DNA of 64,000 nt, taken from Streptomyces anulatus (GTDB taxonomy: Bacteria > Actinomycetota > Actinomycetes > Streptomycetales > Streptomycetaceae). A program made the translations under genes and the position numbers. Below, piece by piece: positions 10,985-18,271 of this stretch (the stretch's first letter is position 1; every line of letters starts with the position of its first letter). Below the pieces are notes generated by a model. That model made no database searches. It was not told the origin of the DNA and saw only the letters and a program-made list of their open reading frames with translations. The stretch covers positions 137,397-201,396 of the forward strand of contig NZ_JOEZ01000006.1 in the NCBI RefSeq assembly GCF_000721175.1. The letters are read 5' to 3'.

Positions 10985-11643
10985 GTGGGGGTGACCACCT
11001 TGTAGTTCTTCGGGACCTGGGCGTCGGGCCTGCGCAGGTAGAGCGGCCGCGGCTCCAGGAGCTGCTGTCCGGCGGCGAGGCGTTCGGCGGCGAGCGCGGC
11101 GAGCGCTCCGGCGGCGACGTGCTCGGGGCCGCGGGGGTCCGGGAAGGCGTCCGGGTAGAGCACCGCGCCCGCGCCGACCACGGGCAGCCCCGCAAGTGCG
11201 GCGGCGATGTCGGCGGGCCGGTCGACGGCGGGTTCGCCCGTACGGGTGCGGGCGTCCTCGTACCGCGCCCAGTAGACCTCCTTGCGGCGCGCGTCCGTCG
11301 CCACGGCGAACGGCCCTTCCAGGCCCTCCAGGCCGGCGGCGTAGGCGAGGCCGTCCAGGGTGCACAGGCCGTGGACCGGTACGGAGAGGGCGGAGCCGAA
11401 GGTGGCGGCGGTGACCAGGCCGACCCGCAGGCCGGTGTAGGGGCCGGGGCCGACGCCCACGACCACGTCCGTCACGGCGTCGAGCCTCGTCCCGGCCTCG
11501 GCGAGGACCCGGTCGACGGCGGGGAGCAGCAGCTCCCCGTGCCTGCGGGCGTCGACCTGTCCGCAGGAGGCGATGACGGACGTACCGTCGTGCAGGGCGA
11601 CGGTGACGGCGGGCGTGGCGGTATCCATGGCGAGCAAGAGCAC
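10981..11643 (-). CDS. tsaB: t6A complex dimerisation subunit TsaB
   Basis: A 220-residue ASKHA-fold protein that scaffolds TsaD in the t6A-forming complex and lacks catalytic metal ligands. MLLLAMDTATPAVTVAL at the start and GVGPGPYTGLRVGL near residues 64-77 are the diagnostic motifs. It is the first gene of the coupled tsaB-rimI-tsaD unit. The partner tsaE lies 1.2 kb upstream on the same strand, separated by two unrelated genes. Confidence 0.94.
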   Translation of the reverse strand: MLLLAMDTATPAVTVALHDGTSVIASCGQVDARRHGELLLPAVDRVLAEAGTRLDAVTDVVVGVGPGPYTGLRVGLVTAATFGSALSVPVHGLCTLDGLAYAAGLEGLEGPFAVATDARRKEVYWARYEDARTRTGEPAVDRPADIAAALAGLPVVGAGAVLYPDAFPDPRGPEHVAAGALAALAAERLAAGQQLLEPRPLYLRRPDAQVPKNYKVVTPT

Positions 11644-11796
11644 GCAAACAGCCTACGGCTCCGCCGACGGCGTTACGGCGTCCGTACGGCGTCCCGGCCG
11701 GCGCACGCGCGGCTGCTACCGTCACCCGGGTATCCACGGGTACGACATAAACGCTTGTACGACATACGGCAGGCGGCGCCGAAAGGGGAGTTCACG

Positions 11797-12360
11797 GTGG
11801 CAAGGAGCAGCTCGGGAATCGTGGCCGGGCTCACTGCGGCGGCGGTCGCCGCGGTCGCCTTCCTCGCTTACCAGGCCTCGGCGAACGCCCCCGCCTCGGT
11901 GGCGTCCACTCCCGGCCCGAAGAGCTCCGCCTCGGCCCCGGCGCAGCCCTCCGCCAAGCCGAAGCCCCCGGCCGACCCGCTGGCGGTCCCGGTCGCTTCC
12001 GGCAAAGGCGAGCGCGTCGTGTACGCGCTGAAGGACCGCCGGGTGTGGCTGGTCGACGAGAACAACGAGGCGATCCGCACCTTCACCGTGATGCCGAGCC
12101 CCGTCAGCCCGCCGACCGGGGTCCACCAGGTCACCTCGCGCTCGGGCACGGTCCAGGGCTCGGACGGCGTCCCGATCGAGCACGTGGTCCGGTTCGCGAA
12201 CGTGGACGAGGTGACGATCGGCTTCAGCGCGGCGCAGGACGGCTCGATGGCCAGCCCGGACCCGGCGTCGAAGACGGGCGGCGTCCGGATGAAGCGCGCG
12301 GACGGCAACGCGATGTGGACCTTCGCGACGGTCGGCGCGAAGGTCGTCGTCGTCCCGTAG
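11797..12360 (+). CDS. exported L,D-transpeptidase-like protein lacking catalytic Cys and His
   Basis: A 187-residue protein starting at GTG 11797 with an AAGGGGAG ribosome-binding site 6 bases upstream. Residues 7-26 form a signal or anchor helix, followed by a Ser/Pro/Ala linker. The C-terminal part (about 72-187) follows the YkuD L,D-transpeptidase pattern: RVVYALKDRRVWLVDENN, then PTGVHQVTSRSG, then IGF, then GGVRM and a final GAKVVVVP strand. At the active site the expected IGIHG and HGC-R motifs read IGFS (141-144) and TGGVRM (160-165), so the His and the nucleophilic Cys are missing. It is probably a non-catalytic wall-binding relative. It is divergent from the tsaB operon. Confidence 0.75.
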   Translation: MARSSSGIVAGLTAAAVAAVAFLAYQASANAPASVASTPGPKSSASAPAQPSAKPKPPADPLAVPVASGKGERVVYALKDRRVWLVDENNEAIRTFTVMPSPVSPPTGVHQVTSRSGTVQGSDGVPIEHVVRFANVDEVTIGFSAAQDGSMASPDPASKTGGVRMKRADGNAMWTFATVGAKVVVVP

Positions 12361-12445
12361 GGGGCGACCAGGGGGTCTGTTCCCGTAGGGCGACCAGGGG
12401 GTCTGTCGTCCCGTAGGGCGACCAGGGGTCCGTCGTCCTGTAGGG
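12352..12445 (+). repeat. imperfect tandem repeats starting at the gene's stop codon
   Basis: A unit of about 28-32 bases (CCCGTAGGGCGACCAGGGGG followed by TCTGTCGT) occurs three times, with a partial fourth. The first copy contains the last codons and stop of the L,D-transpeptidase-like gene (VVVP-stop). The copies differ by a few bases, suggesting duplication of the gene 3' end. Confidence 0.75.
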
Positions 12446-12495
12446 CCCAGAGGGCTTACGGGACCGGGGCCTCGCTCCTCGGAACCCGGGGTGTC

Positions 12496-12684
12496 CTACG
12501 CCGCCCGCCGCCGGGCGGCGTCCTCGCGGGCGCTCCCCTCGTCCCGGTCGGCCGTTTCCGCCGCGTCGCTGGGCGGGGTGGAGACCGCGGAGGCCGCGGC
12601 GCACGAGGCCAGCAGGTCTTTCATCGACAGGGCGGACGGAGTCGGTCGCGGCTGCGGTCGCGCTGCGCGCTCGGGCGTCGGCAT
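12496..12684 (-). CDS. small protein behind a putative iron box
   Basis: A 62-residue protein with a strong AGGAGG ribosome-binding site 5 bases before the ATG at 12684. The N-terminus is proline/arginine-rich (residues 1-19). A short conserved-looking core SALSMKDLLASCAAASAVST (17-36) contains the only Cys (28), and the C-terminus is charged. There is no signal peptide or known domain. It is monocistronic and preceded by a palindrome resembling the DmdR1/IdeR iron box. A link with iron limitation is inferred from that site only. Confidence 0.6.
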   Translation of the reverse strand: MPTPERAARPQPRPTPSALSMKDLLASCAAASAVSTPPSDAAETADRDEGSAREDAARRRAA

Positions 12685-12715
12685 GGATGCCTCCTGGATG
12701 CTCCGGTGGAGGGCG

Positions 12716-12735
12716 TGGTTAGGCAGACCTAACCA
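12716..12735 (-). promoter_or_regulatory. putative DmdR1/IdeR iron box
   Basis: TGGTTAGGCAGACCTAACCA is a perfect 8-4-8 palindrome. Its core TTAGGC-AG-ACCTAA differs at the two central positions from the actinobacterial iron-box core TTAGGCTAACCTAA. It ends 32 bases upstream of the small gene's ATG, a usual operator distance. Binding by an iron-dependent repressor is predicted, not shown. Confidence 0.6.
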
Positions 12736-12838
12736 CGTCTCGTACCCATGTGACCACGACCACGGTCCCCCGCGCAACAATTTACCGACGCACTGTCGGG
12801 AAGGTCTCGTGAAGGATGGCGGCGGAGGACGGGCGGCG

Positions 12839-13408
12839 TTACGCCAGATCCGCCCGCAGCCCCGCCCAGCGCGCCCCGATGCCGACCAGGGTCACCTCGC
12901 GCCGTTCGTCGTCGGTGTCGCCGGTCGCGCGGTCGATGAGGACCCGCAGCCGGTCGCCGGCCAGCTCCTCGACCTTGCCGTCGCCCCACTCCACGACCAC
13001 CACCGACTCCGGCAGCGACACGTCCAGGTCCAGGTCCTCCATCTCGTCGAGCCCGCCGCCCAGGCGGTACGCGTCGACGTGGACCAGGGCGGGGCCTCCG
13101 GCCGGCGAGGGGTGGACGCGGGCGATGACGAAGGTGGGCGAGGTGACAGCGCCGCGCACGCCGAGGCCCTCACCGAGGCCCCGGGTCAGCGTCGTCTTCC
13201 CGGCGCCCAGCTCCCCGGTCAGCATGACCAGGTCGCCGGGGGCCAGCACCCGGGCGAGGCGGCGGCCCAGGTCCTGCATCTGTTCGGGGGAGGTGACGGT
13301 GAGCGTCACCGTCACGGCCTCGGGTACGGCCCCGGCGGGCTCGGGAGCGGTCGTCCCCACGGGCTCGGGAGCGGTCTCAGCGGCCGGGCTGTTGTGCGGT
13401 GCTTCCAT
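12839..13408 (-). CDS. tsaE: t6A biosynthesis ATPase TsaE
   Basis: A 189-residue P-loop ATPase required for multiple-turnover t6A formation by TsaB-TsaD. The Walker A motif GELGAGKTT is followed by the TsaE-specific SPTFVIARVH, then VHVDAYRLGG and VVVVEWGDG. The first 40 residues are a Pro/Ala-rich extension. The ATG at 13408 lies inside the preceding hydrolase gene (32-base overlap); a later GTG start without the extension cannot be excluded. It is the last gene of the alr-hydrolase-tsaE unit. Confidence 0.92.
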   Translation of the reverse strand: MEAPHNSPAAETAPEPVGTTAPEPAGAVPEAVTVTLTVTSPEQMQDLGRRLARVLAPGDLVMLTGELGAGKTTLTRGLGEGLGVRGAVTSPTFVIARVHPSPAGGPALVHVDAYRLGGGLDEMEDLDLDVSLPESVVVVEWGDGKVEELAGDRLRVLIDRATGDTDDERREVTLVGIGARWAGLRADLA

Positions 13409-14627
13409 GTCCGCCAACGTTAGCGTCCGGCACCGTGCCACTGCGTACGAGCAGGTCGGCCAGCCGGTCCGTGACCGCCTCCGGGTGCTCCAGCATCACC
13501 AGGTGCCCGGCGTCCGGCACGATCACCAGTTCGGCGTCGGGCAGGACGTCCGCGATGGCCTCGCTGTGCGAGCTGGGGGTGACCAGGTCCTTGTCCCCGG
13601 CCAGGATCAGCACGGGCACGTCCCGGAACGCGGTCAGCGCGCCGCTCTTGTCGTGCTCGGTGAAGGCCGGGTAGAACTCGGCGACCACATCGATCGGGGT
13701 GGACTCGATCAGCCGTTCCGCGAACCGGGAGACCGCCGGGTCCACGTCCCGCGAACCGAACGAATACCGCTTGATCAGCCCGGCGAAGAGGTCCGCCGTG
13801 GCCCGCCGGCCCCTCTCCACCAGCTCCGTCTGCGAGCCGAGCGCCTTCAGCACCCCGGGCAGCACCCGGCGCACCGCGTTCACGCCCGCCACCGGCAGCC
13901 CGAAGCTGACCTCGCCGAGCTCGCCGCTGGAGGTGCCGATCAGGGCGACGGCGGCGACCCGGTCGCGGATCAGGGCCGGGTACTGGTCGGCCAGCGCCAT
14001 CATCGTCATGCCGCCCATGGAGTGCCCGGCCAGCACCAGCGGGCCCTCGGGGGCCGCCGCGTCGATGACCGCCTTCAGGTCGCGGCCGAGCTGGTCGATG
14101 CCGAGCGGCACCCCGTAAGCCTGGGCCCGGCCCCGCTCGGAGCGGCCGTGGCTGCGCTGGTCCCAGTAGACGCAGCGGACGAGGCCGCGCAGGGCGGCCC
14201 GCTGGAAGTGCCAGGAGTCCTGGCCGAGGCAGTAGCCGTGGCTGAAGACGACGGTGACCGGGGCGGGGGCCTTGCGCCCGAAGAGGCGGCGACGGCGGGT
14301 GCCGGTCGCGCCCGGACCCTCGTCGGCCGCCGCCGGCGCGTCCTCCACCTCGTCGATCTCGTAGTACAGCTCGGTGTGGTCGTCGGCGACGGCCCGGCCC
14401 GGCGTGCCGCGCAGCGAGCCGTAGGGCCCGGTGGCGTCCAGTGCCAGGCGGGCCTTCTTCCGCATGCCTCGCCCGACGGTGAGCCGCTCGACGGCGACGC
14501 CCGCCGCCGCGCCGGCGGCGAGCACCCCTATCGCGGCCCCGGCGATCCCCGCCCGGCGCCAGCCGGCCGCGCCGGCAGCGGCGGCGGCGGTCGCGTCGAC
14601 GGCGGCCCTCGCGCTGCTCTCGCTCAC
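13377..14627 (-). CDS. alpha/beta-fold hydrolase, membrane-anchored
   Basis: A 416-residue protein. A hydrophobic Ala/Gly-rich segment at about 20-47 is a probable membrane anchor. The catalytic domain begins near residue 130 with VVFSHGYCLGQDSWHF (oxyanion loop) and continues with the nucleophile elbow AGHSMGG. The acid follows in LAGDKDLVTP and the catalytic His in PDAGHLVMLEHPE. The serine-hydrolase triad is therefore complete; the substrate is unknown. GTG overlaps the alr stop (GTGA) and the 3' end overlaps tsaE, so it is coupled to both. This alr-hydrolase-tsaE order is common in actinobacteria. Confidence 0.87.
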   Translation of the reverse strand: MSESSARAAVDATAAAAAGAAGWRRAGIAGAAIGVLAAGAAAGVAVERLTVGRGMRKKARLALDATGPYGSLRGTPGRAVADDHTELYYEIDEVEDAPAAADEGPGATGTRRRRLFGRKAPAPVTVVFSHGYCLGQDSWHFQRAALRGLVRCVYWDQRSHGRSERGRAQAYGVPLGIDQLGRDLKAVIDAAAPEGPLVLAGHSMGGMTMMALADQYPALIRDRVAAVALIGTSSGELGEVSFGLPVAGVNAVRRVLPGVLKALGSQTELVERGRRATADLFAGLIKRYSFGSRDVDPAVSRFAERLIESTPIDVVAEFYPAFTEHDKSGALTAFRDVPVLILAGDKDLVTPSSHSEAIADVLPDAELVIVPDAGHLVMLEHPEAVTDRLADLLVRSGTVPDANVGGHGSTAQQPGR

Positions 14628-15793
14628 CGCTGTGCGCCCCCGGTCGGATCGGCCGTCCCGTTCACGTACACCCTGGGCACCCGGGTGCCGATGCGGGTGA
14701 CGATCTCGTACGCGATGGTGCCGGCGGCCTCCGCCCAGTCCTGTGCGGTCGGCTCGCCCCGGTCGCCAGGACCGAACAGCACCGCCTCCGCGCCCGGTTC
14801 GGGCCGGTCGCCTTCGAGGTCGACGACGAACTGGTCCATGGCGACGCGGCCCGCGACCGTGCGCGTCCTCCCGCCGACCAGGACGGGGCCCCGGCCCGAC
14901 GCGTGGCGCGGGACGCCGTCCGCGTAACCGACGGGGATCAGGCCGAGGGTCGTCTCCGCGGACGTCGTGTAGTGGTGGCCGTAGCTGACGCCGTGTCCGG
15001 CGGGGGCTCCCTTGACCAGGGCGACGGACGCGGCGAGCGTCATCGCGGGGCGCAGCCCGAAGTCGGCGGAGGTGCCCAGCTCGGGGGCGGGCGAGATGCC
15101 GTACATCGCGATGCCGGTCCGGACGAGGTCGAAGTGCGCCTCGGGGATCGTGAGCGTGGCCGGGGAGTTGGCCATGTGCCGCACCTCGGGCTCCACGCCC
15201 TCCTTCTCGGCGTACGCGACCATGTCGCGGTAGACGTCGAGCTGGGCGGCGATCGAGGGGTGGCCGGGCTCGTCGGCGCAGGCGAAGTGGGACCAGAGAC
15301 CGGTGATCCGGACGCGCCCGGCCCGCTCGGCGGCGAGGGCTTCGGTGACCAGTCCGGGCCAGTCGGCGGGCTGGCAGCCGCCCCGGCCGAGGCCGGTGTC
15401 GGCCTTGAGCTGGATCCTGGCCGGCCGGCCGGCCGCTCCGGCGGCCTCGACGACCTCGCGCAGCGCCCACATGCCGCTGACCGACACGTCGACGTCGGCC
15501 TCGATCGCCTCGCGCCAGGGGCCGCCGGGCGTCCACAGCCAGCACATGATCCGGCCGTCGAGTCCGGCCGACCGCAGGGCGAGGGCCTCGTGCGGGGTCG
15601 CGGTGCCCAGCCAGGTCGCCCCGGCCTCCCGCGCGGCCCTGGCGCAGGGCACCGCCCCGTGCCCGTACCCGTCGGACTTCACGACGGCCATGAGCTGCGC
15701 ACCGGCCGCACGCTCGCGCAGGGCGCGCACGTTGGCGCGCAGCGCGGCGAGGTCGATCTCGGCACGGGCTCTCAGGGACGCTGTCTCGTTCAT
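14624..15793 (-). CDS. alr: alanine racemase
   Basis: A 389-residue PLP-dependent fold-III enzyme that interconverts L- and D-alanine for peptidoglycan. The PLP lysine is Lys39 in AVVKSDGYGHG; the usual motif is AVVKADAYGHG, so Ser and Gly replace two Ala residues. Further family motifs are ARIQLKADTGLGRGG, HMANSPATL, RTGIAMYG and the second-subunit base region GHGVSYGHHY. It is the first gene of a coupled alr-hydrolase-tsaE unit. It lies 60 bases downstream of the DUF488 gene, so the longer nnr-DUF488-alr strand may be co-transcribed. Confidence 0.96.
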   Translation of the reverse strand: MNETASLRARAEIDLAALRANVRALRERAAGAQLMAVVKSDGYGHGAVPCARAAREAGATWLGTATPHEALALRSAGLDGRIMCWLWTPGGPWREAIEADVDVSVSGMWALREVVEAAGAAGRPARIQLKADTGLGRGGCQPADWPGLVTEALAAERAGRVRITGLWSHFACADEPGHPSIAAQLDVYRDMVAYAEKEGVEPEVRHMANSPATLTIPEAHFDLVRTGIAMYGISPAPELGTSADFGLRPAMTLAASVALVKGAPAGHGVSYGHHYTTSAETTLGLIPVGYADGVPRHASGRGPVLVGGRTRTVAGRVAMDQFVVDLEGDRPEPGAEAVLFGPGDRGEPTAQDWAEAAGTIAYEIVTRIGTRVPRVYVNGTADPTGGAQR

Positions 15794-15853
15794 CGCGCCC
15801 AGTGTCTCAGAGGCGTCGGTCGCCCCTCGGGCGACGTACGCCGGTATCCGGCC

Positions 15854-16261
15854 TTATGTGCGTTTCATCACATGCTTCAGGTGGTCGACGAGGACCGGAA
15901 CATGGCTGTCGTCCACGTCCTTGGCGGCGGTGATCAGCGTGACGGGCCCGCCCTCGCGCACGAGGCCGACGAGCCGCTCGACGGCCTCCGTGTGGGCGGA
16001 GTCGTCGAGTTCGGTGCGGTAGCGCTCGACGAACGTGTCGTGACGCGCGCCGGAGCGGTCCTGGTGGTACCAGGAGCGCAGTTCGTCCGAGGGGGTGACG
16101 TCCTTCAGCCAGACGTCGATCGCGGCCCGCTCCTTGGAGACGCCCCTGGGCCAGAGCCGGTCGACCAGGACACGCGTGCCGTCGCCGTCCTCCGGCGGGT
16201 CGTAGGCCCTGCGTACACGTACGGGTTGGCTGCCGCTCACCGCTGCCGACCGCCCTTCCAC
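15854..16261 (-). CDS. DUF488 family protein
   Basis: A 135-residue protein of DUF488. RVLVDRLWPRGVSKERAAID and ELRSWYHQD are the hallmark motifs. The family is widespread and of unknown biochemical role. The GTG at 16261 has GGAGG about 7 bases upstream; an in-frame GTG at 16240 would give a shorter product but has a weaker site. It lies 26 bases after the nnr gene on the same strand. Confidence 0.88.
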   Translation of the reverse strand: MEGRSAAVSGSQPVRVRRAYDPPEDGDGTRVLVDRLWPRGVSKERAAIDVWLKDVTPSDELRSWYHQDRSGARHDTFVERYRTELDDSAHTEAVERLVGLVREGGPVTLITAAKDVDDSHVPVLVDHLKHVMKRT

Positions 16262-16287
16262 TCCGGGGCCTCCACCATCACCCCGGC

Positions 16288-17736
16288 TCAGCCCGCCCGC
16301 ACGTCGCGCCAGGCCGCCGGGATGCCGTCCGCGACGTCCTGCGCGGAGACCGGGGCCCCGTCCGAGCCGTGCCGGGCGGCGAGCCCGTGCAGATAGGCGC
16401 CGGCCGACGCGGCGTCGAGCGGGGCCAGCCCGGCCGCGAGAAGGGACCCCGTCAGCCCGGAGAGCACGTCGCCGCTGCCCGCCGTGGCGAGCCAGGACGT
16501 ACCGGTCGGATTGACCCGTACGGGGGTGTCGCGGGCCTCCGCGATCAGGGTCGTGGAGCCCTTGAGGAGCACGGTGGCGCGGTAGCGGGCGGCCAGTTCG
16601 CGCACCGCGGTCAGCCGCCCGGCCTCGACCTCCTCACGGGCCGTGCCGAGCAGGGCGGCGGCCTCCCCCGCGTGCGGGGTGAGGACGGTGGGGGCGGTCC
16701 GGGTCCGGACGGTCTCCGCGTCCAGCAGCCGCAGCCCGTCCGCGTCGACCAGTACGGGGACGTCGGTGGCCAGCACATCGGCGACGGCGGCCGCCGCGCT
16801 CCGCCCGTCGCCGAGCCCGGGCCCGACCACCCAGGCCTGCACCCGCCCCGCCTCCGACGGCGGCCCGGCGTGCACCAGCGCCTCGGGGAACCGGGCGATC
16901 ACCGCGTCCGCGCCCGGTCCGACGTACCGCACGGCCCCGGCCCCGCCGCGCAGCGCTCCCGCGACCGCGAGGACCGCCGCGCCCGGGTAGCGCCCGGACC
17001 CGGCGACGACGCCGACGACCCCGCGCCGGTACTTGTCGCTCGAAGCGCCCGGCACCGGCAGCAACGCCGCGACGTCCGCGTACTGGAGGGCCTCCAGGTC
17101 CGGCGGCTCGGGCAGCTCCGGGCCGAGCCCGATGTCCACCAGCCGCAGGGCTCCCGCGTGTTCGGCGGCCGGGTCGACGAGGAGGCCGGGCTTGTAGGTG
17201 CCGAAGGTGACCGTCGCGTCCGCCCGGACCGCGTCGCCGTGCACCTCCCCGGTGTCGGCCTCCACCCCGCTCGGCAGGTCGACGGAGAGGACCGGGGTAC
17301 GGTCCCGGGTCACCGTGTGGAGCAGTGCGACGGCGTCCTCGCGCAGCCCGCCGCGCCCGCCGATGCCGGTGATGCCGTCCACGACGAGGTCGAGCACGCC
17401 GAGCCCGTCCGGCCCGTCGACGACCAGCCCTCCGGCCGCCAGCAGCGCGGCGAGGCCGCCGGGATGGGCCCGGTCGGGGGTGAGCAGCAGGGCCCGTACG
17501 CCCGCGCCCCGGCGGGCCAGCCGGGCGCCCGCGTAGAGGGCGTCGCCGCCGTTGTCGCCGCTGCCGACCAGGAGCAGGACCCGGGCCCCGTACACCCGGC
17601 CGTTGCGCCGCAGCAGATCGCCGCAGGCCACGGCGAGCCCGGCGGCGGCGCGCTGCATCAGGGCGCCCTCCGGCAGCCGCTGCATGAGGGCGGCCTCGGC
17701 GGCCCGTACGGTCTCCACGCTGTAGGCACGTCGCAT
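16288..17736 (-). CDS. nnr: bifunctional NAD(P)H-hydrate epimerase / ADP-dependent dehydratase
   Basis: A 482-residue fusion that repairs hydrated NAD(P)H. The N-terminal epimerase (YjeF_N, about 1-215) shows LLLVGSGDNGGDALYAGARL and LSVDLPSGVEADTG. The C-terminal ADP-dependent (S)-NAD(P)H-hydrate dehydratase (about 225-480) shows GVVGVVAGSGRYPGAAVLA, LTPHAGEAAALLG, the LLKGSTTLIA strand and the nucleotide/catalytic loop TSWLATAGSGDVLSGLTG. Length and order equal the E. coli Nnr fusion. It follows acpS on the same strand. Confidence 0.94.
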   Translation of the reverse strand: MRRAYSVETVRAAEAALMQRLPEGALMQRAAAGLAVACGDLLRRNGRVYGARVLLLVGSGDNGGDALYAGARLARRGAGVRALLLTPDRAHPGGLAALLAAGGLVVDGPDGLGVLDLVVDGITGIGGRGGLREDAVALLHTVTRDRTPVLSVDLPSGVEADTGEVHGDAVRADATVTFGTYKPGLLVDPAAEHAGALRLVDIGLGPELPEPPDLEALQYADVAALLPVPGASSDKYRRGVVGVVAGSGRYPGAAVLAVAGALRGGAGAVRYVGPGADAVIARFPEALVHAGPPSEAGRVQAWVVGPGLGDGRSAAAAVADVLATDVPVLVDADGLRLLDAETVRTRTAPTVLTPHAGEAAALLGTAREEVEAGRLTAVRELAARYRATVLLKGSTTLIAEARDTPVRVNPTGTSWLATAGSGDVLSGLTGSLLAAGLAPLDAASAGAYLHGLAARHGSDGAPVSAQDVADGIPAAWRDVRAG

Positions 17737-17790
17737 GGGTCCAACCCTCCGCGATCACGCGGGCCGACGCCACCCCCGTACGCCCACTGC

Positions 17791-17867
17791 GCGGCCCTCC
17801 GGCGCTCACCCCTCCGCGAAGACCACCCCGCGGCCCTCCGGTGCTCACCCCTCCGCGATGACCACCG
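17791..17867. repeat. 39-bp direct duplication of the acpS 3' end
   Basis: GCGGCCCTCCGG-x-GCTCACCCCTCCGCGA-x-GACCACC occurs at 17791-17828 and again at 17830-17867, with only two differences. The second copy contains the last codons and stop of acpS; the first is a non-coding duplicate just downstream of it. Confidence 0.85.
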
Positions 17868-18213
17868 CCGACGCGACGCCCGCGTCATGGCTGAGCGAGA
17901 CGTGCCAGCCGCGCACGCCGAGTTCGGCGGCGCGGGCGGCGACCGTGCCGCGTACCCGCAGCCGGGGCTGCCCGCTCTCCTCGACCCAGACCTCCGCGTC
18001 GCTCCAGAGCAGCCCGCCGGGTGCGCCGAGCGCCTTGGCCAGGGCCTCCTTCGCGGCGAACCGGGCGGCGAGCGAGGCGATTCCACGCCGCTCGCCGCTG
18101 GGCAGCGTCAGCTCGCTGCCGACGAAGAGCCGGTCGGCCAACTGGGGCGTACGCTCCAGCGCCGCGCCGAACCGCTCGATCTCGGCCACGTCGATGCCGA
18201 CCCCAATGATCAC
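17845..18213 (-). CDS. acpS: holo-[acyl-carrier-protein] synthase
   Basis: A 122-residue AcpS-type phosphopantetheinyl transferase that activates apo-ACP with the CoA arm for fatty-acid (and possibly polyketide) synthesis. The magnesium-binding Asp8 is in [12 protein letters not shown], and the second acidic site and CoA-binding region are in [22 protein letters not shown] near the C-terminus is the third conserved motif. ATG at 18213 is clear. It lies between glmS and nnr on the same strand. Confidence 0.95.
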   Translation of the reverse strand: MIIGVGIDVAEIERFGAALERTPQLADRLFVGSELTLPSGERRGIASLAARFAAKEALAKALGAPGGLLWSDAEVWVEESGQPRLRVRGTVAARAAELGVRGWHVSLSHDAGVASAVVIAEG

Positions 18214-18271
18214 GACCCCACCCTCGCTGTTCCTGTCGTCCTCGCGACCCCGGGACGCCCGGGTCGCTCAC

